A stretch of 64,000 nucleotides of DNA from Myrica gale. Lineage: Eukaryota > Streptophyta > Magnoliopsida > Fagales > Myricaceae. The notes below the pieces were generated by a model. It had not been told where the DNA came from. It worked only from the letters and a program-made list of their open reading frames with translations, and searched no databases. Position numbers and translations under genes: made by a program. The stretch covers positions 6,889,501 through 6,953,500 of the forward strand of contig OZ005611.1 in NCBI GenBank assembly GCA_963930655.1, written 5' to 3'. Shown piece after piece: positions 11,701-23,409 of this stretch (position 1 is its first letter; each line of letters begins with the position of its first letter).

Positions 11701-14700
11701 TTTCTTTGGCTCTTCAAGGCGTTTTCCGTGGTTTTAAGGATACGAAAACTCCTGTTCTATGTCTAGGCAAGTGTTTGGTTCGATAAGTTCAGTAACACTT
11801 TTGCGTTGACGGTGATATCTTTGTGGGTATAGATAACACAGATAGATATAACCTGTCATAGTAGACAGGCTCATTAGTTTCTTGTTTACCAAGTTCCTCT
11901 TCACATGCCTTTACTTTCTTTTTCTTTTTTCTGTTGGTTTCTCCTCCCTTTTGGGTTTAGGAATAAACAGGGTAGATCATATGCCTTGCTGTTGAGAATG
12001 TCACAATACTTCTGAAAAGCATGCTTGTTTCATCATTGAAGGAGTCACATCACATTTTTTGTTTTCTGGTTCGGCCTGGCCAGGGGGATTTTTTGTTTCT
12101 ATAAATTTTTTCTTTTTTTTTGGGGGGGGGGGGGGGGGCTTGATCCTGATACTAGTTTTCTTTTGCATATAGAGAAGGGAGACTGACTCAGTGCACTATG
12201 TAATGTATCAAATGGGATGATGCTAATGTTGGTTTCTAGACTTAAGTCGTTTGCTACTCTAGAAATTTGTTCTGAAGAGTGTATGAGGGGTTCTTATATT
12301 TTGGGTGTCTCATCTTTTTCTGATTACTTCTATATGTTGCTTCCAATTGTTTTTTTTTTAATTTTCACTTGTTGTGCTTCTCTTCCTGCTAATTGATGTC
12401 TTCTCCCTTATGCAGGCATTGGTAATCTATCAGCTGTATTTTTGGTTCCCCTTCTTATGTATTACTTTCAATTGGGTGCAACTGGAGCGGCCATATCCAC
12501 TGTTGTGTCTCAGTATGTGTTTTTTGGATGGAGTTTCTTGCTCCCCTATCTTTCTTTTTCGCCTTATTAAACAATAGTCATGCTAGAATTTTTTTGCATC
12601 AGATACATTGTTGCCTTCTTATTGATCTAGCAATTAAGCAAGAGAGCAGTATTATTGCCTCCAAAGATGGGATCACTTCAGTTTGGCGGATATATAAAAT
12701 CTGGTAAGGTTTGCAATTATTCCCAGTGTCAACTCTCTTGATGCTTTTCCAAATCGGTCCTTATATTGCTATGACTAAAATTGTTTCAGTCATTTGCATA
12801 TTCACATCAGAATCATTGATGTGTTCTTCTGATAGTAATTGACTTTAGTTATGGAGCAGTAGTCAATTTTGGTGGTATATTTTACTTTTTTCTTATTTCT
12901 TGTTCTGATAGCAGTTGGTATACATTTTAGGCCTTTTCCTCTATACTTCAGATGATGTTCAATTTCTCTGCTTATGAATCATGGCTGCTTTAGGTGGTTT
13001 TCTTCTTGGAAGAACTCTTGCTGTACTCACAACCATGACACTGGGGACATCAATGGCTGCTCGTCAAGGTCCAGTAGCCATGGCTGCACATCAGATTTGT
13101 ATTCAAGTGTGGTTGGCTGTATCCCTACTTACAGATGCACTGGCTGCATCTGGTCAGGTATTTCATTTTCTTCTTTAAAATATTTTTCCTATATATTGTC
13201 AGACCATTCTTGTTTATTTGATCATAGTTTCATCCGTGCAAGTTCTATTTGATTGGAATTATGAGTTTTGGTGTGAGCTTTGCGAACTGACTGTGGTTAA
13301 AAAAAAGGTTAAAAAAAAGGGAAAATCATTTTTGGTCCTCGAGTTTTAAAAAGCCCAAAATTGAAGAACTAAAATTTTTATTTTCAAAACCCGTGGACCT
13401 AATTTGAAAATGGTGTAAAACTCAAGGACCAAAAATAAATTTTTCCAAAGAAAGATGTAGAATATACATAAATAGGGGGGGGGGGGAGTCTAACAACTAG
13501 TTAAAGAGGAGAATTTTGAGTCTCTTTTTTTTTTATAAGTACGATTAAAGAATTTCGAGCCTCTAATGAAAATAAAAAGTGCATCTTTCTGCATTTGGTC
13601 TTTGGAATCTAATCTCCTCTAACAAACTCTTAAGAATATGTAGTTCGCTTCCTACAGACAAGTTTGTCTTTTTGTTAACTTCCCAATTCTGATCTCTCTG
13701 TAGGCCTTGATTGCCAGTTCTTTATCTAAAGGTGACTACAAGTCTGTGAAAGACACTACGGCCTTCGTGTTAAAGGTAAACCTATCTTGCATGCTTCCCC
13801 ATTATATTCTTCTGATTCACTCGAATAGTTTAGTAGAATCTGTTTGAGGACTTGATGTGCATTCTTTCCAGATTGGATTATTCACTGGAGTTTTCCTGTC
13901 TGCGGTTCTGGGCATGTCTTTTGGCTCTTTGGCCACCTTGTTCACCAAGGATGCAGAAGTATTAAGAATTGTTAAAACTGGTGTATTGGTATGTAATCAC
14001 GCTAATGTTCAGCGGTTTGTATTCAGTTTTCCTATAGCTCTAAAAGTTTGCATAAATGTGGGTGCCTTTTCGTATTTCTAATGATTTCGTAAGAAATTTC
14101 TCAGTTTGTCAGTGCTAGTCAACCTTTAAATGCACTGGCCTATATTTTTTATGGGCTTCATTATGGGGTTTCAGACTTCCCATATGCAGCTCGCTCTATG
14201 GTAAGAGCTACCTTTCCAGAGTTGAAACTTCTTTGAGATATCCATACTTGGTTGTACATATTAGCTTCTCTGACCTTCTCCGATTAATTAACAGATGATA
14301 GTGGGGGCAATTTCTTCAGCATTTTTGCTCTATGCTCCTCCGATTATTGGTCTTCCTGGGGTTTGGTTGGGCTTGACACTCTTTATGGGCCTAAGAATGG
14401 TGGCAGGATGTGTGAGGTAAGCTTTTAAATATTGTGAGATTATTTACTTCATTCTGTAAGTGTTCATAAACAATTTGTCATGAATTTTTACTCAGAAGGC
14501 AAGGGACCAATATGCAACTGTTGATGATATATACCACATGTATATTTACGTTTTTATGCATGTGGCCGCTTGTCATATGCCTGATGTTGGTATCTAAATG
14601 GTACATATTGATGTCGATGTTACTGAAGACTCGCACATGCTTATTAATGTTCCCCTGTTATATATAGATCTAGTTTTTTGTTTATCTTCGCTATTTCGTA

Positions 14701-14909
14701 TGACTTATTTATAATTTGTTTTATCAGATTACTATCAAAAAGTGGTCCATGGTGGTTCCTACACAGGGACTTCGAGAGAACTGAGGTTAGCGGACATTCA
14801 TAACCCTGATGATGATTCTTTAGCATTCTAATTCTTAATAGCGTTATTTGTTCAAGACTTTTGGAAAGTAGAAGTACTTAATCCCTTTCATTTGCAGCTG
14901 GCCACTTGA
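8762..14909 (+). CDS. DTX45: MATE transporter, chloroplast type (DETOXIFICATION 45-like), with in-frame stop
   Basis: Fourteen coding exons join without frame error: 8762-9063, 10099-10241, 10886-11029, 11164-11339, 11631-11766, 12416-12512, 12603-12703, 12994-13157, 13704-13775, 13872-13988, 14105-14200, 14295-14416, 14728-14785, 14898-14909 (580 codons). MATE proteins are cation-coupled exporters with 12 membrane spans; the DTX42-46 group carries a plastid transit peptide, fitting the Ser/Arg-rich first 100 residues here. Recognisable blocks: GQALEPLAQLMETAYIGRLG, ISKLFNIPLVSVATSFVAED, ERKQLSSVSTALLL, ALQGVFRGFKDTKTP, QICIQVWLAVSLLTDALA, YGLHYGVSDFPYAA. Two oddities: intron 5 starts with GC rather than GT (11767-11768), and codon 342 is TAG (12628-12630) where Trp (TGG) is expected. 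If real, the product stops after about 341 residues and loses the second MatE half. Exon 1 likely follows a leader intron (about 8160-8718). Confidence 0.9.
13318..13447. mobile_element. Short palindromic MITE in DTX45 intron 8
   Basis: Two inverted arms face each other: left near 13321-13348 (tttttggtcctcgagtttta) and right near 13415-13446 (taaaactcaaggaccaaaaa). The whole is about 130 bp with no coding sequence. Plant introns commonly carry such miniature fold-back elements; the family cannot be assigned because no clear target duplication is visible. Confidence 0.6.
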
Positions 14910-15729
14910 GATGGGCAGAATCTAGAAAGATTGCAGGAGTACTGACTGCTCTCAAAATATGCTTCATCTGTAGATTTCGGCTTTTGTTACGCTGTTATTG
15001 AGCCGATAAACAGTTTTGGGTTTCGCTTGGAATTTTGTCGCTCGAAGTAAAACAAGTTTAAGCCATATACTACTGATTATGTCATATGTTAAAGAATTAG
15101 TCATTTGTTAAATTGCCAATTACTCGTGTTTGTTTGTCATTTCATTACTCGCATGTCAAATTCTTCGTCAAAGTTCAGACTTTTCTTTTCCAGATGACCG
15201 GGTGAGCAAATAGCGTTTAACAAAAGAATGGATTTGGTTAGATAGTCTCTCTTGTTGAGACTAGTACCTTGATGGGTGGTCTCCTAGTTACCCTCCAGGA
15301 AGATGAGAAAAAGGAAAAGAAAATAAGAGAACTATGTTAGATGGCTTTACCATCTGCAAAGCTCCTGAGCTATCAGGCTAATAAACAGCAAGAACATGGG
15401 CATGGCATACTAGGAGAGAGGAAGAGCTGCAAAGCAACATTGAATTCAAAAAGCATGCCCAAATAAAGCAAAATTGTTAATAACTCCAGTTTGCAGGAGG
15501 CAAACCAGATCCTTAATAGCAGGATTTCATTATTCCATAAGCTCAGCCATGGGTAACAAACTATGATCGAAGATCTTCATTTGGCATTCAATTCCCGAAA
15601 TGGGACAATCGATTATGCACTTTTATCTCATGGAAAGCCGGAGGGTAAGCAGGGGTAGGGACCCAAAGGCTCATTGTGCGCAAGACTATTAGCAGCAACT
15701 CATGGTTTAGAACCAACGTATCAGGGTTC
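14910..15729. other. Convergent intergenic region, DTX45 and FMO 3' ends
   Basis: DTX45 (plus) and the FMO gene (minus) converge here, so both 3' untranslated regions fall in these 820 bases. No further gene, repeat or obvious transposon end is visible. Confidence 0.5.
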
Positions 15730-18431
15730 TCACGAAGAGGGTGCATAATCCATAGGGCCGTAAGGCTCTAACAATTCAGCGATGAATCTCTTCTTTCTTT
15801 TGGGGTTCCATCCCATGTCTTTGCACAGTTGATCATTGTACCATATATGAAGCGCACCGATGCAGGATCTCCTGTAGTATTGGCCCGAGTATGTCTTCAT
15901 GTATTTATCCCACTGTGCCACATCTTTCTCCATATCTTGAATGCTAGGCAATCTGAATGTGCCGCCAAGAAGCTCAGCCAGCCACCGGCAACTCATCTCA
16001 GAGGTGTACAAGTTTGAAACGCTTTCTGAGAATCCAATTACTGCGAGTTGTGGAATTCTTGGATGAATGCATTCCCTGATACATCGGAAATTAATTTCAA
16101 TTATTACTTCTTAAATGCACTAGTCTTTAGATTTGCATTTAAGATCATATGCAATTTTCTACCCAATTTGTATGGTGCAATTTGAAGAAAGACAAACACA
16201 ATCGGTAGATTCTACACTATTTAATATTGATCATGTAAAGTTTCAGGCAATATGGACCCTACAATAGCGTCCACCTATTGTGCTTATCTCTCCGAATTGC
16301 ATCAAATTCGAGCAGATGATGATCCTGATCCAGTTGCGGAATTCTCATGTTTTGCTTGGTTGTAGTCTATTAGATGCATTGTTGTGTTTAAAGAAACAAA
16401 CCAACCTGTAAAGGGGAACAGATGCATTAGGGGGGCCGGTTATATTGTCCCGAAAGGTGGAGGACACAAAAATGTCTCTGAGCTTTTTATCACCCCTGAA
16501 CCCTGTAGCCAAAATAACCAGATCAGTCTTCAGAGGCTCTGTCTCACCATTAATGAGAACTCCATCCTTGCAGAAGCTGAAGCTGGATGCTTTTTTCAGA
16601 ACGATGCTCCCCTGTTCAACTTCGTCGTAGAATTTCTCCGGCACGGTCGAGGTCAAACATGCACTGATTTCTTGAAGGAAGCTATGTTTTGGTACCATTC
16701 CAAACTTTGCCAGTCGGAGCTTCTTTGTTATATAGCTTTCAACGAATTTAGAAAATGCCCATCTCTGTTACATAGATGAAAAAATTCTGAGCTTGACCCT
16801 TATCGAAGTCGATGATGAACAATCATTTTTCAAAGCTTCAAAAAATTTATCAATAAAAGAAGAAACTTCACCAGAGGGGATAGCATCGTTGCCAAGAGAC
16901 TTAGCAGGAAGCCTTCACCAGGCTTATGAACCAATAGCTCCGAGAAGCGATTAAGGTGAAAGTAAGCTAGAGGCACACCCCATGGAAGGTAATCTGGGAC
17001 ATTCCAGTGTTCAGCCTTGTATAATACAGTACATGGATGTTCAATGCCTGCAAATTAAGTGGTAAATCTGAGAAAAGGAGCACATAATTGTAATTGATTT
17101 TTGGGGGCATAAGCTGGATTAGTGCAAATTATGAATTCTCAGTAGCAAATGACCTTTAGATTTACTCTGCGAAACAAGTGAAACTTCCCTTCCCTTTTAT
17201 TTGTTATGCTTTCTTTCTTACCATTTGCTACTGAGCACTCCATAGCAATGTCCAAGGCAGATTTTTGCAACCCCACAACAGCGACTTGCTTCCCTTTGAC
17301 AAACTCAGCAGCACTTTGATAATCCATGGCAGCGTACTCCATGGAGTGCATCACCTTGCCATGAAATACTTCTGGGCCTTGGTTTGGAGGGAATTCTGGG
17401 ATGTTTGGAACGTCACTGAATCGTCCGATGCAGAGGATCACAAAGTCCACAAGGTACACCTGCATTTTCATTCACTTAAAGAGTTTAGGAAACAGAAGAT
17501 GGTGTGGATGCCTGGCCATGACTAACATTAACCATTTTTTACTTCTTGGTTGGCCCAAAGAGTAGACAACCATGAATGCAAAGGTTGCATCAATAAGATC
17601 GTGAAATATGATCAAAATTAAATTGAAGTAAGAACAAAGTATCGCTTTAGACCATCTGTGACTTCATAGATACGTCCAAGAATTTGTGATTAGTGATTTC
17701 AAAAATTGATACAAGAAACGCAATGCAATAATCTCGCGATTAAGTTTCTGAATGTGAAAACTGATTTTATATACAGGTATGGTAACCGATCTTAGTTCGA
17801 TTAGATTAAGATTGTACTGGGGACTTGGCGTTCCAAGATCTAATCCGCTTCGTGAAAACCCATGCCTGGCAAAACAGAGAAGGTGGCCTATATTGAAAAA
17901 TTCAATCTACTTACAATATCAGATCTTCCTCCACCTGATGTCCTAGTGGGCTGTAGAAAATCAGAATACTCTGATACGTTATATGATGCACGTGTATATT
18001 CATACCTCATTGGAAAGGCTAATGGTATCTTCTACTGCAATTTTCCATTTCCCTTTAGAGCTAAATGGCTCACCAGCGCCACCCCACGTGCTCCAAGATC
18101 GCATCTCTTCCTCCGAAGGGCCTCCATACTCGATGTTCACCACTTTGGTATTAAACTTGATGTGCCGAAGCAAATCAAAGTGGCGAGCATATGATTCAAC
18201 ATACTCGAAAACTTGATGTTGGTTAGGGAAGTCCTCTGTCACCGAGGAAGTCCATGGAAAATCTGAAAACTGATATGCTGCTTTTGGAGTTTGGAGCTTG
18301 GTGGTCTGCACCGTTTTGGTCCATACTCCTCCGATGCCGCTTTTAGCTTCAAAAACGACAGGACGAAAACCCTTTGACAAGGCATACTTGCAAGCGAGGA
18401 GGCCACTGATACCGGCTCCGATGATGGCCAC
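15730..18431 (-). CDS. FMO1-like flavin-containing monooxygenase (5' end unresolved)
   Basis: Five exons on the minus strand: 18431-18006, 17459-17222, 17047-16872, 16764-16406, 16075-15730, all in phase, giving about 515 codons. Plant FMO1-clade enzymes use FAD and NADPH to oxygenate nucleophilic nitrogen; Arabidopsis FMO1 N-hydroxylates pipecolic acid in systemic immunity. Visible: FAD-binding GAGISG with the following GGVW, the FMO signature [11 protein letters not shown] (FxGxxxHxxxY), the NADPH-site region [12 protein letters not shown], and VILATGFRG near the end. The C-terminus [11 protein letters not shown] aligns with the family. Odd: the first codon I can place is a GTG in QVAIIGAG; no ATG lies between it and the upstream in-frame stop. 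Either a tiny upstream exon supplies the start (the bases before it read gaggcag, a possible acceptor) or the start has been lost. Specific substrate is unknown. Confidence 0.85.
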
Positions 18432-18915
18432 CTGCCTCGCATTGATGCTTTGTGAATTGTGATAAGACTAATGTCAAACTCGTACGCTTTGTCTGTTAGG
18501 AGGTGGAAAGACGTGAAAATTTAAGGCTACGTTCCTTTCAGGATTGGCATTCAATTTTGCTACCAACTCAACCAAACATGTTTCTATGTAGGATGCACTT
18601 AAGTTTTTCCAAATCTACCCTGGACAAACTGATAAAGAATGCTTTGAGGACATAAAAGGAGAAGGGTAAAATGGGTTTGTGCAAAACATGTGGCCCCCAC
18701 ACGGTCAGTGAATTAAATCTGAAGGGCTTGTGAATGGACGGAATAGCCCCGACCTAATGCGTCTGCGTTGAGATATTTGAGGATGATTATGGTCATTTTA
18801 CTTGACGATAGGTGACTTCGGTCGATTTTTCAATTTTTGCTCCTCCCTTATTGATGTGAAAGAAAGTATCTCCGGCAAACGTACGAGCAACGACATAATT
18901 GTTTTGTTTTTTTTT
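18432..18915. other. FMO upstream region
   Basis: This region would contain the FMO promoter and possibly its missing first exon. I could not identify a credible start-bearing exon in frame with VAIIGAG. No other gene is seen. Confidence 0.35.
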
Positions 18916-18924
18916 TAAAAAAAA

Positions 18925-19110
18925 GGCCAGAGGGCTCGGGGAAATGGGGGACGCTCGGGGACGGGGGAAAGGTCTAGGGGAGCCGGGGGGAAAAAGACCA
19001 GGGGAGCCGGAGGGAAAGAGCAAAAAGAGTCAGGGGAGCAAGGGGAAAAGGCTAGGGAGCCTGGGGAGCCATAGGGAAAATTCCAGGGAGTCTGGGGAGA
19101 TGGGGGAAAA
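18925..19110 (+). repeat. G-rich degenerate tandem tract
   Basis: About 185 bases are almost pure purine on the plus strand, with many runs of three to six G (for example ggggagccggggggaaaaag and ccaggggagccggaggg). The pattern is a loose repeat of gaccaggggagccgg-gggaaa with a period of roughly 25 bases. It ends sharply at the AT-rich tandem array that follows. Runs of this kind can fold as G-quadruplexes. Confidence 0.6.
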
Positions 19111-19180
19111 AAGTTACGTACATTGTTTTAACTCATTTGTCATATTTTTTTTTATAACGCCTCAATGCCTTTCATATAAT

Positions 19181-19486
19181 TGTATCACAAAGAAAACAAA
19201 AAATAAAAGGAATTTTGTTAATTATATCCCTACTATAAATAAATATCAACATTTGTATCACAATAAAAAATAGAACATAGAAAATAAAAGGAAAATTTGA
19301 AATTATAATAAATATTATAAATAAATATCAACATTTTTATCACAATAAAGAAATATAAAATAAAAGGAAAATTTTGAAATTATAATAAATATTATAATAA
19401 ACATCAACATTTGTATCACAATAAAAAAATAGAACATAAAAAGAGTTTTCAGAATTTTAATAAATATTATCAATAAACATCAATAT
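19181..19486 (+). repeat. AT-rich tandem array, about 73-83 bp units, four copies
   Basis: Units begin at about 19181, 19254, 19337 and 19412 with tgtatcacaa(t)aa and end with aaatatcaacatt. They share aaaataaaaggaaaatt and aataaatattataa in the same order, with small length differences. The array lies directly after the G-rich tract. No coding meaning is apparent. Confidence 0.75.
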
Positions 19487-21520
19487 AAATATTATTTCAT
19501 ATTTAATTTCTACACTCATCCCAATAAAGGTAATCTACAAACAACAACCTTAAAAAATATCATTTCTTTTTTTTTACACTCATTAATAAAAGTAAACAAC
19601 TATTACACAAACACCAATACATCTCTAACATCATCTAAAAATTCTCAAAACACTTAACATTTTACATTCATTAATATAAGTCCAAGTTCTGCTCTTCGTG
19701 ATGTGCAACTTTTCATGTCCTTAATAATTGAGTCATACTTAGTTTGCGTGGTTTCCTCGATGCTTAGCATTTTGTCCGGGGGAGGCTTATTTCTCTGAAC
19801 CACTTTTGTTTTCTTCCTTTGCCTTCATGGACCAGCTAGGTTTAGTTGGATTCAATGGGTATTGCAGCATAATGAAAATGTTTATGTAAGTTGACATTAT
19901 TTCCATAGGCAAAATAGTCATTTCATTAATGTAATTTTTCGTTTAAATTGTATATAGCAACTTGGTGGGTTTATGAGGATGTAAAGCACAAAAGAAGGTG
20001 ATGGAACCTCCTGAAAGATTGTTGGGTGCATTCTGGAAGTTGTGTGAATGGGTGCAGAACTGAAAGGATGATTTTCAAGTGGTTGGGTTAGCCCATGATC
20101 AGCATGGCGAGAATTCTACGGACTTGGAGAAAAAATCTTCTAGAAACACGCCCAGAACTAAAATTGACCTGGTCTGACCATTATACCCTTAGAAAAACAA
20201 AATACATCTTGACCCTTAGTGTCTTGCATTGGTTACGCAGATTGACTATTCCTTTGCTCCAGAAAATTCATCTCTAACGAAAATCCCTTGTTTCTCTCCT
20301 AGTGCGTAAACCGATATGTCCTTATCTTATAGTGATAGTTTGATTACTTCCCTCTGGTGGAAGGTTATGAGTGTGGAAGATTGCTGATTGAAGAACCATT
20401 CTTTCCTACACGATAGTTGTGGAGATTGCATCACCGAAATTGAAGAATCTTGAGGGGTTTCTCAAGATTTATTTTTGCTGAAAGTTTTCAGTTGAAGAAG
20501 GGTCGACGAGTTCGTCGACATCCACTAGAGTTGTTGGTCGAAGAATCGTGTGCTGGGCACCGTGCCAATAAAGTTTTCTTGGGAGGCTTTACGAAAGGAT
20601 TGAAGATTTGGAAAATGAAGGGAGTTTCATGTTGATCACCATCTTGTAAAGTTAACAAGCTCTTAGTGGATCGCTTGGTGTTGCCTTCGCACACCCGGAG
20701 TGTTTTTGTCTATTGGAGGAAGTCATCCTCAAGAGATTTTCACTTCGTCAACAAAAACTTGGTGTCGTTCTACTGTTGTTGTTCTTGAAGTGTTTGCTTG
20801 TGCCGATCTTGATTTTGATCTCATTACTCACATCTAGGGTGCTAGAAATTGCATTCATTAATTTCATTTAGGTTGCTGAAATTTGGTCTGTGATATGCCT
20901 CTTTGAGTTGCTTGATTTTAAAGTTGCAGAAAATCATCTTGTTTTGGTTTCTGATTTGCAATAAAACTTCATAAAGGGTTTGAAGATAGTGAGTTGAAGA
21001 AATCTGTAGGTTTCTTGGTTATAGAGCTTATGTAAATCATACATTGTTTTGATTGTATAGCTGTTGTTCATATCTCGTAGTCTTTAGTTTATAGTTGCTG
21101 AAACATTGTGACAATCTTGAATTTTAAATTGCTGGAAAATCTGCTCTGTTTATGAATTATTGCTGCTGGAAATTTGTTGTATTGTGAGTATGTACGTATT
21201 GTACAATTTGAAATTACAGCTGCTGGAATATCTGCTCAGTGTGTCTACTGTACAGATCTTATATTAATTGGCTGAATCATTTCTCTGGATAAAGACAAAG
21301 AAAGTGTTGAATATTTTTAAATACATATTCACCCCTCAAATTTATTTTAGGGTCTAAAGCTTATTTTCACATAGTAATGTTGTGGCTCATGCTGCACAGG
21401 AAGGTTGACTGCTGGAAGGAGATTATGCATTGGCACGATTGCAATGGGATCTGATTATCTGATTGCATTCATTAGAATTTCTCCTTTTTTATTCTTTGGC
21501 CTTTAGTCCTTTATTCTTTT
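19487..21520. other. Gene-poor repeat-like region
   Basis: No intact gene is visible. The stretch 20000-21360 has the look of untranslated transposon leader sequence (TG-rich blocks, repeated gctgaaat/gctgga words, and an attcacccctc motif near 21330 of the kind seen by the leader of Copia-type LTR elements), but I found no paired repeats, primer site or coding domain, so I do not assign it. The minus strand at 19690-19830 keeps a short Lys/Arg-rich reading frame without a recognised domain. Confidence 0.3.
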
Positions 21521-21528
21521 TTCCCCTG

Positions 21529-21568
21529 CTGAGGTGTCTTATAGATATCAATCTATAAGACACCTCAG
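21529..21568. repeat. Perfect 18-bp inverted repeat with 4-base loop
   Basis: The left arm is ctgaggtgtcttatagat (21529-21546), the loop is atca, and the right arm is its exact reverse complement (21551-21568). No CTRR motif follows within a dozen bases, so it does not meet the rule for a Helitron 3' end. Its role is unknown. Confidence 0.8.
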
Positions 21569-21569
21569 A

Positions 21570-23409
21570 TTTCTATTTTATATTAGATACAGTCAATATC
21601 TCAAAATTATTTTAAATCAGAACAATAAAAACTAAAATAAATACAAACACAAATTTAGAATATGACTAAAATACAAATAAAATTAAAGTTAAAAATTTAG
21701 AATAATAGCATCTGAGACTTTAGTGATCTTGTTAAAAAAAAGGGCCAAATATAAGAATTGGTATTTATTGTACTTAACAAAAAAATAAGTATTGTCTCAC
21801 ATAAATTGGTTTAGTCCTTTTAAAGATGGATTTTTTTTAGTTGTTAATTAAGTGCATGGTAAAAACATTAAATAGATTAGGTGGTTTAAATAGTAATTAT
21901 TTTTGTTTGTCAAGTATATTTGTATATGTAACAGTAAAAAAATTAAATAAATTAGGTGTGAATCAACTGGCAACTAATCTTTAGAATCAATTCAATTGGC
22001 AGCAATCTTAAGGAGAATTAATTAAAAACAAATAGAAAAGAAGGGACCAGGAGGAAGAGAAAGCTACCTCATCATTATGAATTGCTTGTTTGTTGAACCC
22101 ATCACCATAATCTTCACCCAAAATGGGTGAGAAAGTACCTTCACATTTTGCATTACATCCTCCAGGAGGCATTCAAGGTCATTAAGTATGCTTTTTGCTG
22201 CAATTCCATTGCATGTTTAAATAAATCTAAGACTTAATATTTCAGTAGATCCCTGTGGTATAGCCTATTTCCAAACTAGTCCCTAAAGAATTTTTTGTCC
22301 TAAACTAGTCCCTGAGCAATTAAGCAATTCCTGTTTTAAAGTATTTCCGTCCATTCCATAAGTCATTTAGATGAAAATTTCATAGAGATACCGAACTTAT
22401 TAATACATTGATTAAATGTGAAACCTTATTAAAACAGGTTAGGACCATAATTCTAATTGAAACTGAACCCTTTTTATTTTAAGCCAATAATTCATTCCTT
22501 CCCCTCTTTTAATTTTTGCTTCTCTTGGGTGCTTTGCCTTTTCTTTTTCTTTTTTCGTAATGATTGTTTCTTCCAACGCTTTCACTCTCTCCTCCAGGAC
22601 CCAGCGGGAAATGCACTTCAGCCTTCACTCCGCCTTCGGCTGTTTCCACCTCTCTGCCTTTCTAGAGGCCGTCTTTTCTGGCCTTTTGATTTTCTGCTTT
22701 AGGCCTTGAGCACAGTGTTGAGGGAAAAAGCCATTGGGCTTCTTTCGGCCTCGGAAAGAACTAAAAACCCGCAATTTGAATTTGGAACGTCGAGGACTGG
22801 ACGGCTTTGAATCCTGTTAGTTACATTAAAGGCCGAAGTTTGTACTCACTTAGCTAACCCAATTAGAGCTTTGTGTGGATATGAAAGAAAAATAAAACAC
22901 AAAAGACGGGCAATTACGTACATCTCTGTATGGTTCCTCCAGGTAGCTAGTCCATTCTTTTCATCACAATGTTGCATCTATATTCACGGAAACCCACTGG
23001 CGTCTGGTACCCCCCCTGCACTTGATGGTAAAAAGAGAAATAATAGCAAGGGCGATCATATGCACAATTTCCACTTATTTCAGAGTGAAATGTCTGAGTT
23101 GATATTACATAAGACATACAAAATTGAGTTCGAAAAAATGGACAACATTTGTACGAAGGGAGCAGCAACGTCCTTTCGTCAAATTGAGAATCGTAAGAAA
23201 ACTCTCCACCGTACTTCTTTATTACACAACTCACGATTTTGAGCTACTTATGTCACCCGAAAAAAATACCCTTTCTGACAAGCAGGATAATCTAACACTG
23301 AAATGGAGGAGCAAATTGTATTAATTTATACCATGCGAGAATAGTTTGGTGGAATCAACAGAGGCAACCGATAGCCGTCTCTCGACGTAAAATTGCAATT
23401 TCTAATCAA
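21570..23409. other. Intergenic, AT-rich, with one MITE-like arm
   Basis: The stretch 22245-22400 (ccctgtggtatagcctatttcc, tagtccct repeated) resembles a single arm of the Mutator-like fold-back families that carry such phrases; its partner is not visible here. A C/T-rich block lies at 22500-22700. The end (about 23240-23409) is the 3' untranslated region of the isocitrate dehydrogenase gene. Confidence 0.4.

Noticed and set aside
18899-19273. Open frame through the G-rich tract
   Set aside because: The Gly/Lys/Arg-rich translation is a by-product of the repeat; no gene signals.
19690-19850. Minus-strand Lys/Arg-rich frame that might be part of a PIF/Harbinger Myb-like protein
   Set aside because: Only about 45 residues, no diagnostic motif and no element ends; not enough to name.
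20000-21360. Possible LTR-retrotransposon leader or solo LTR
   Set aside because: The word style is suggestive, but I found no paired repeats, clear primer site or coding domain.
21529-21568. Helitron 3' end
   Set aside because: The hairpin is present, but no CTRR end follows at the expected short distance.
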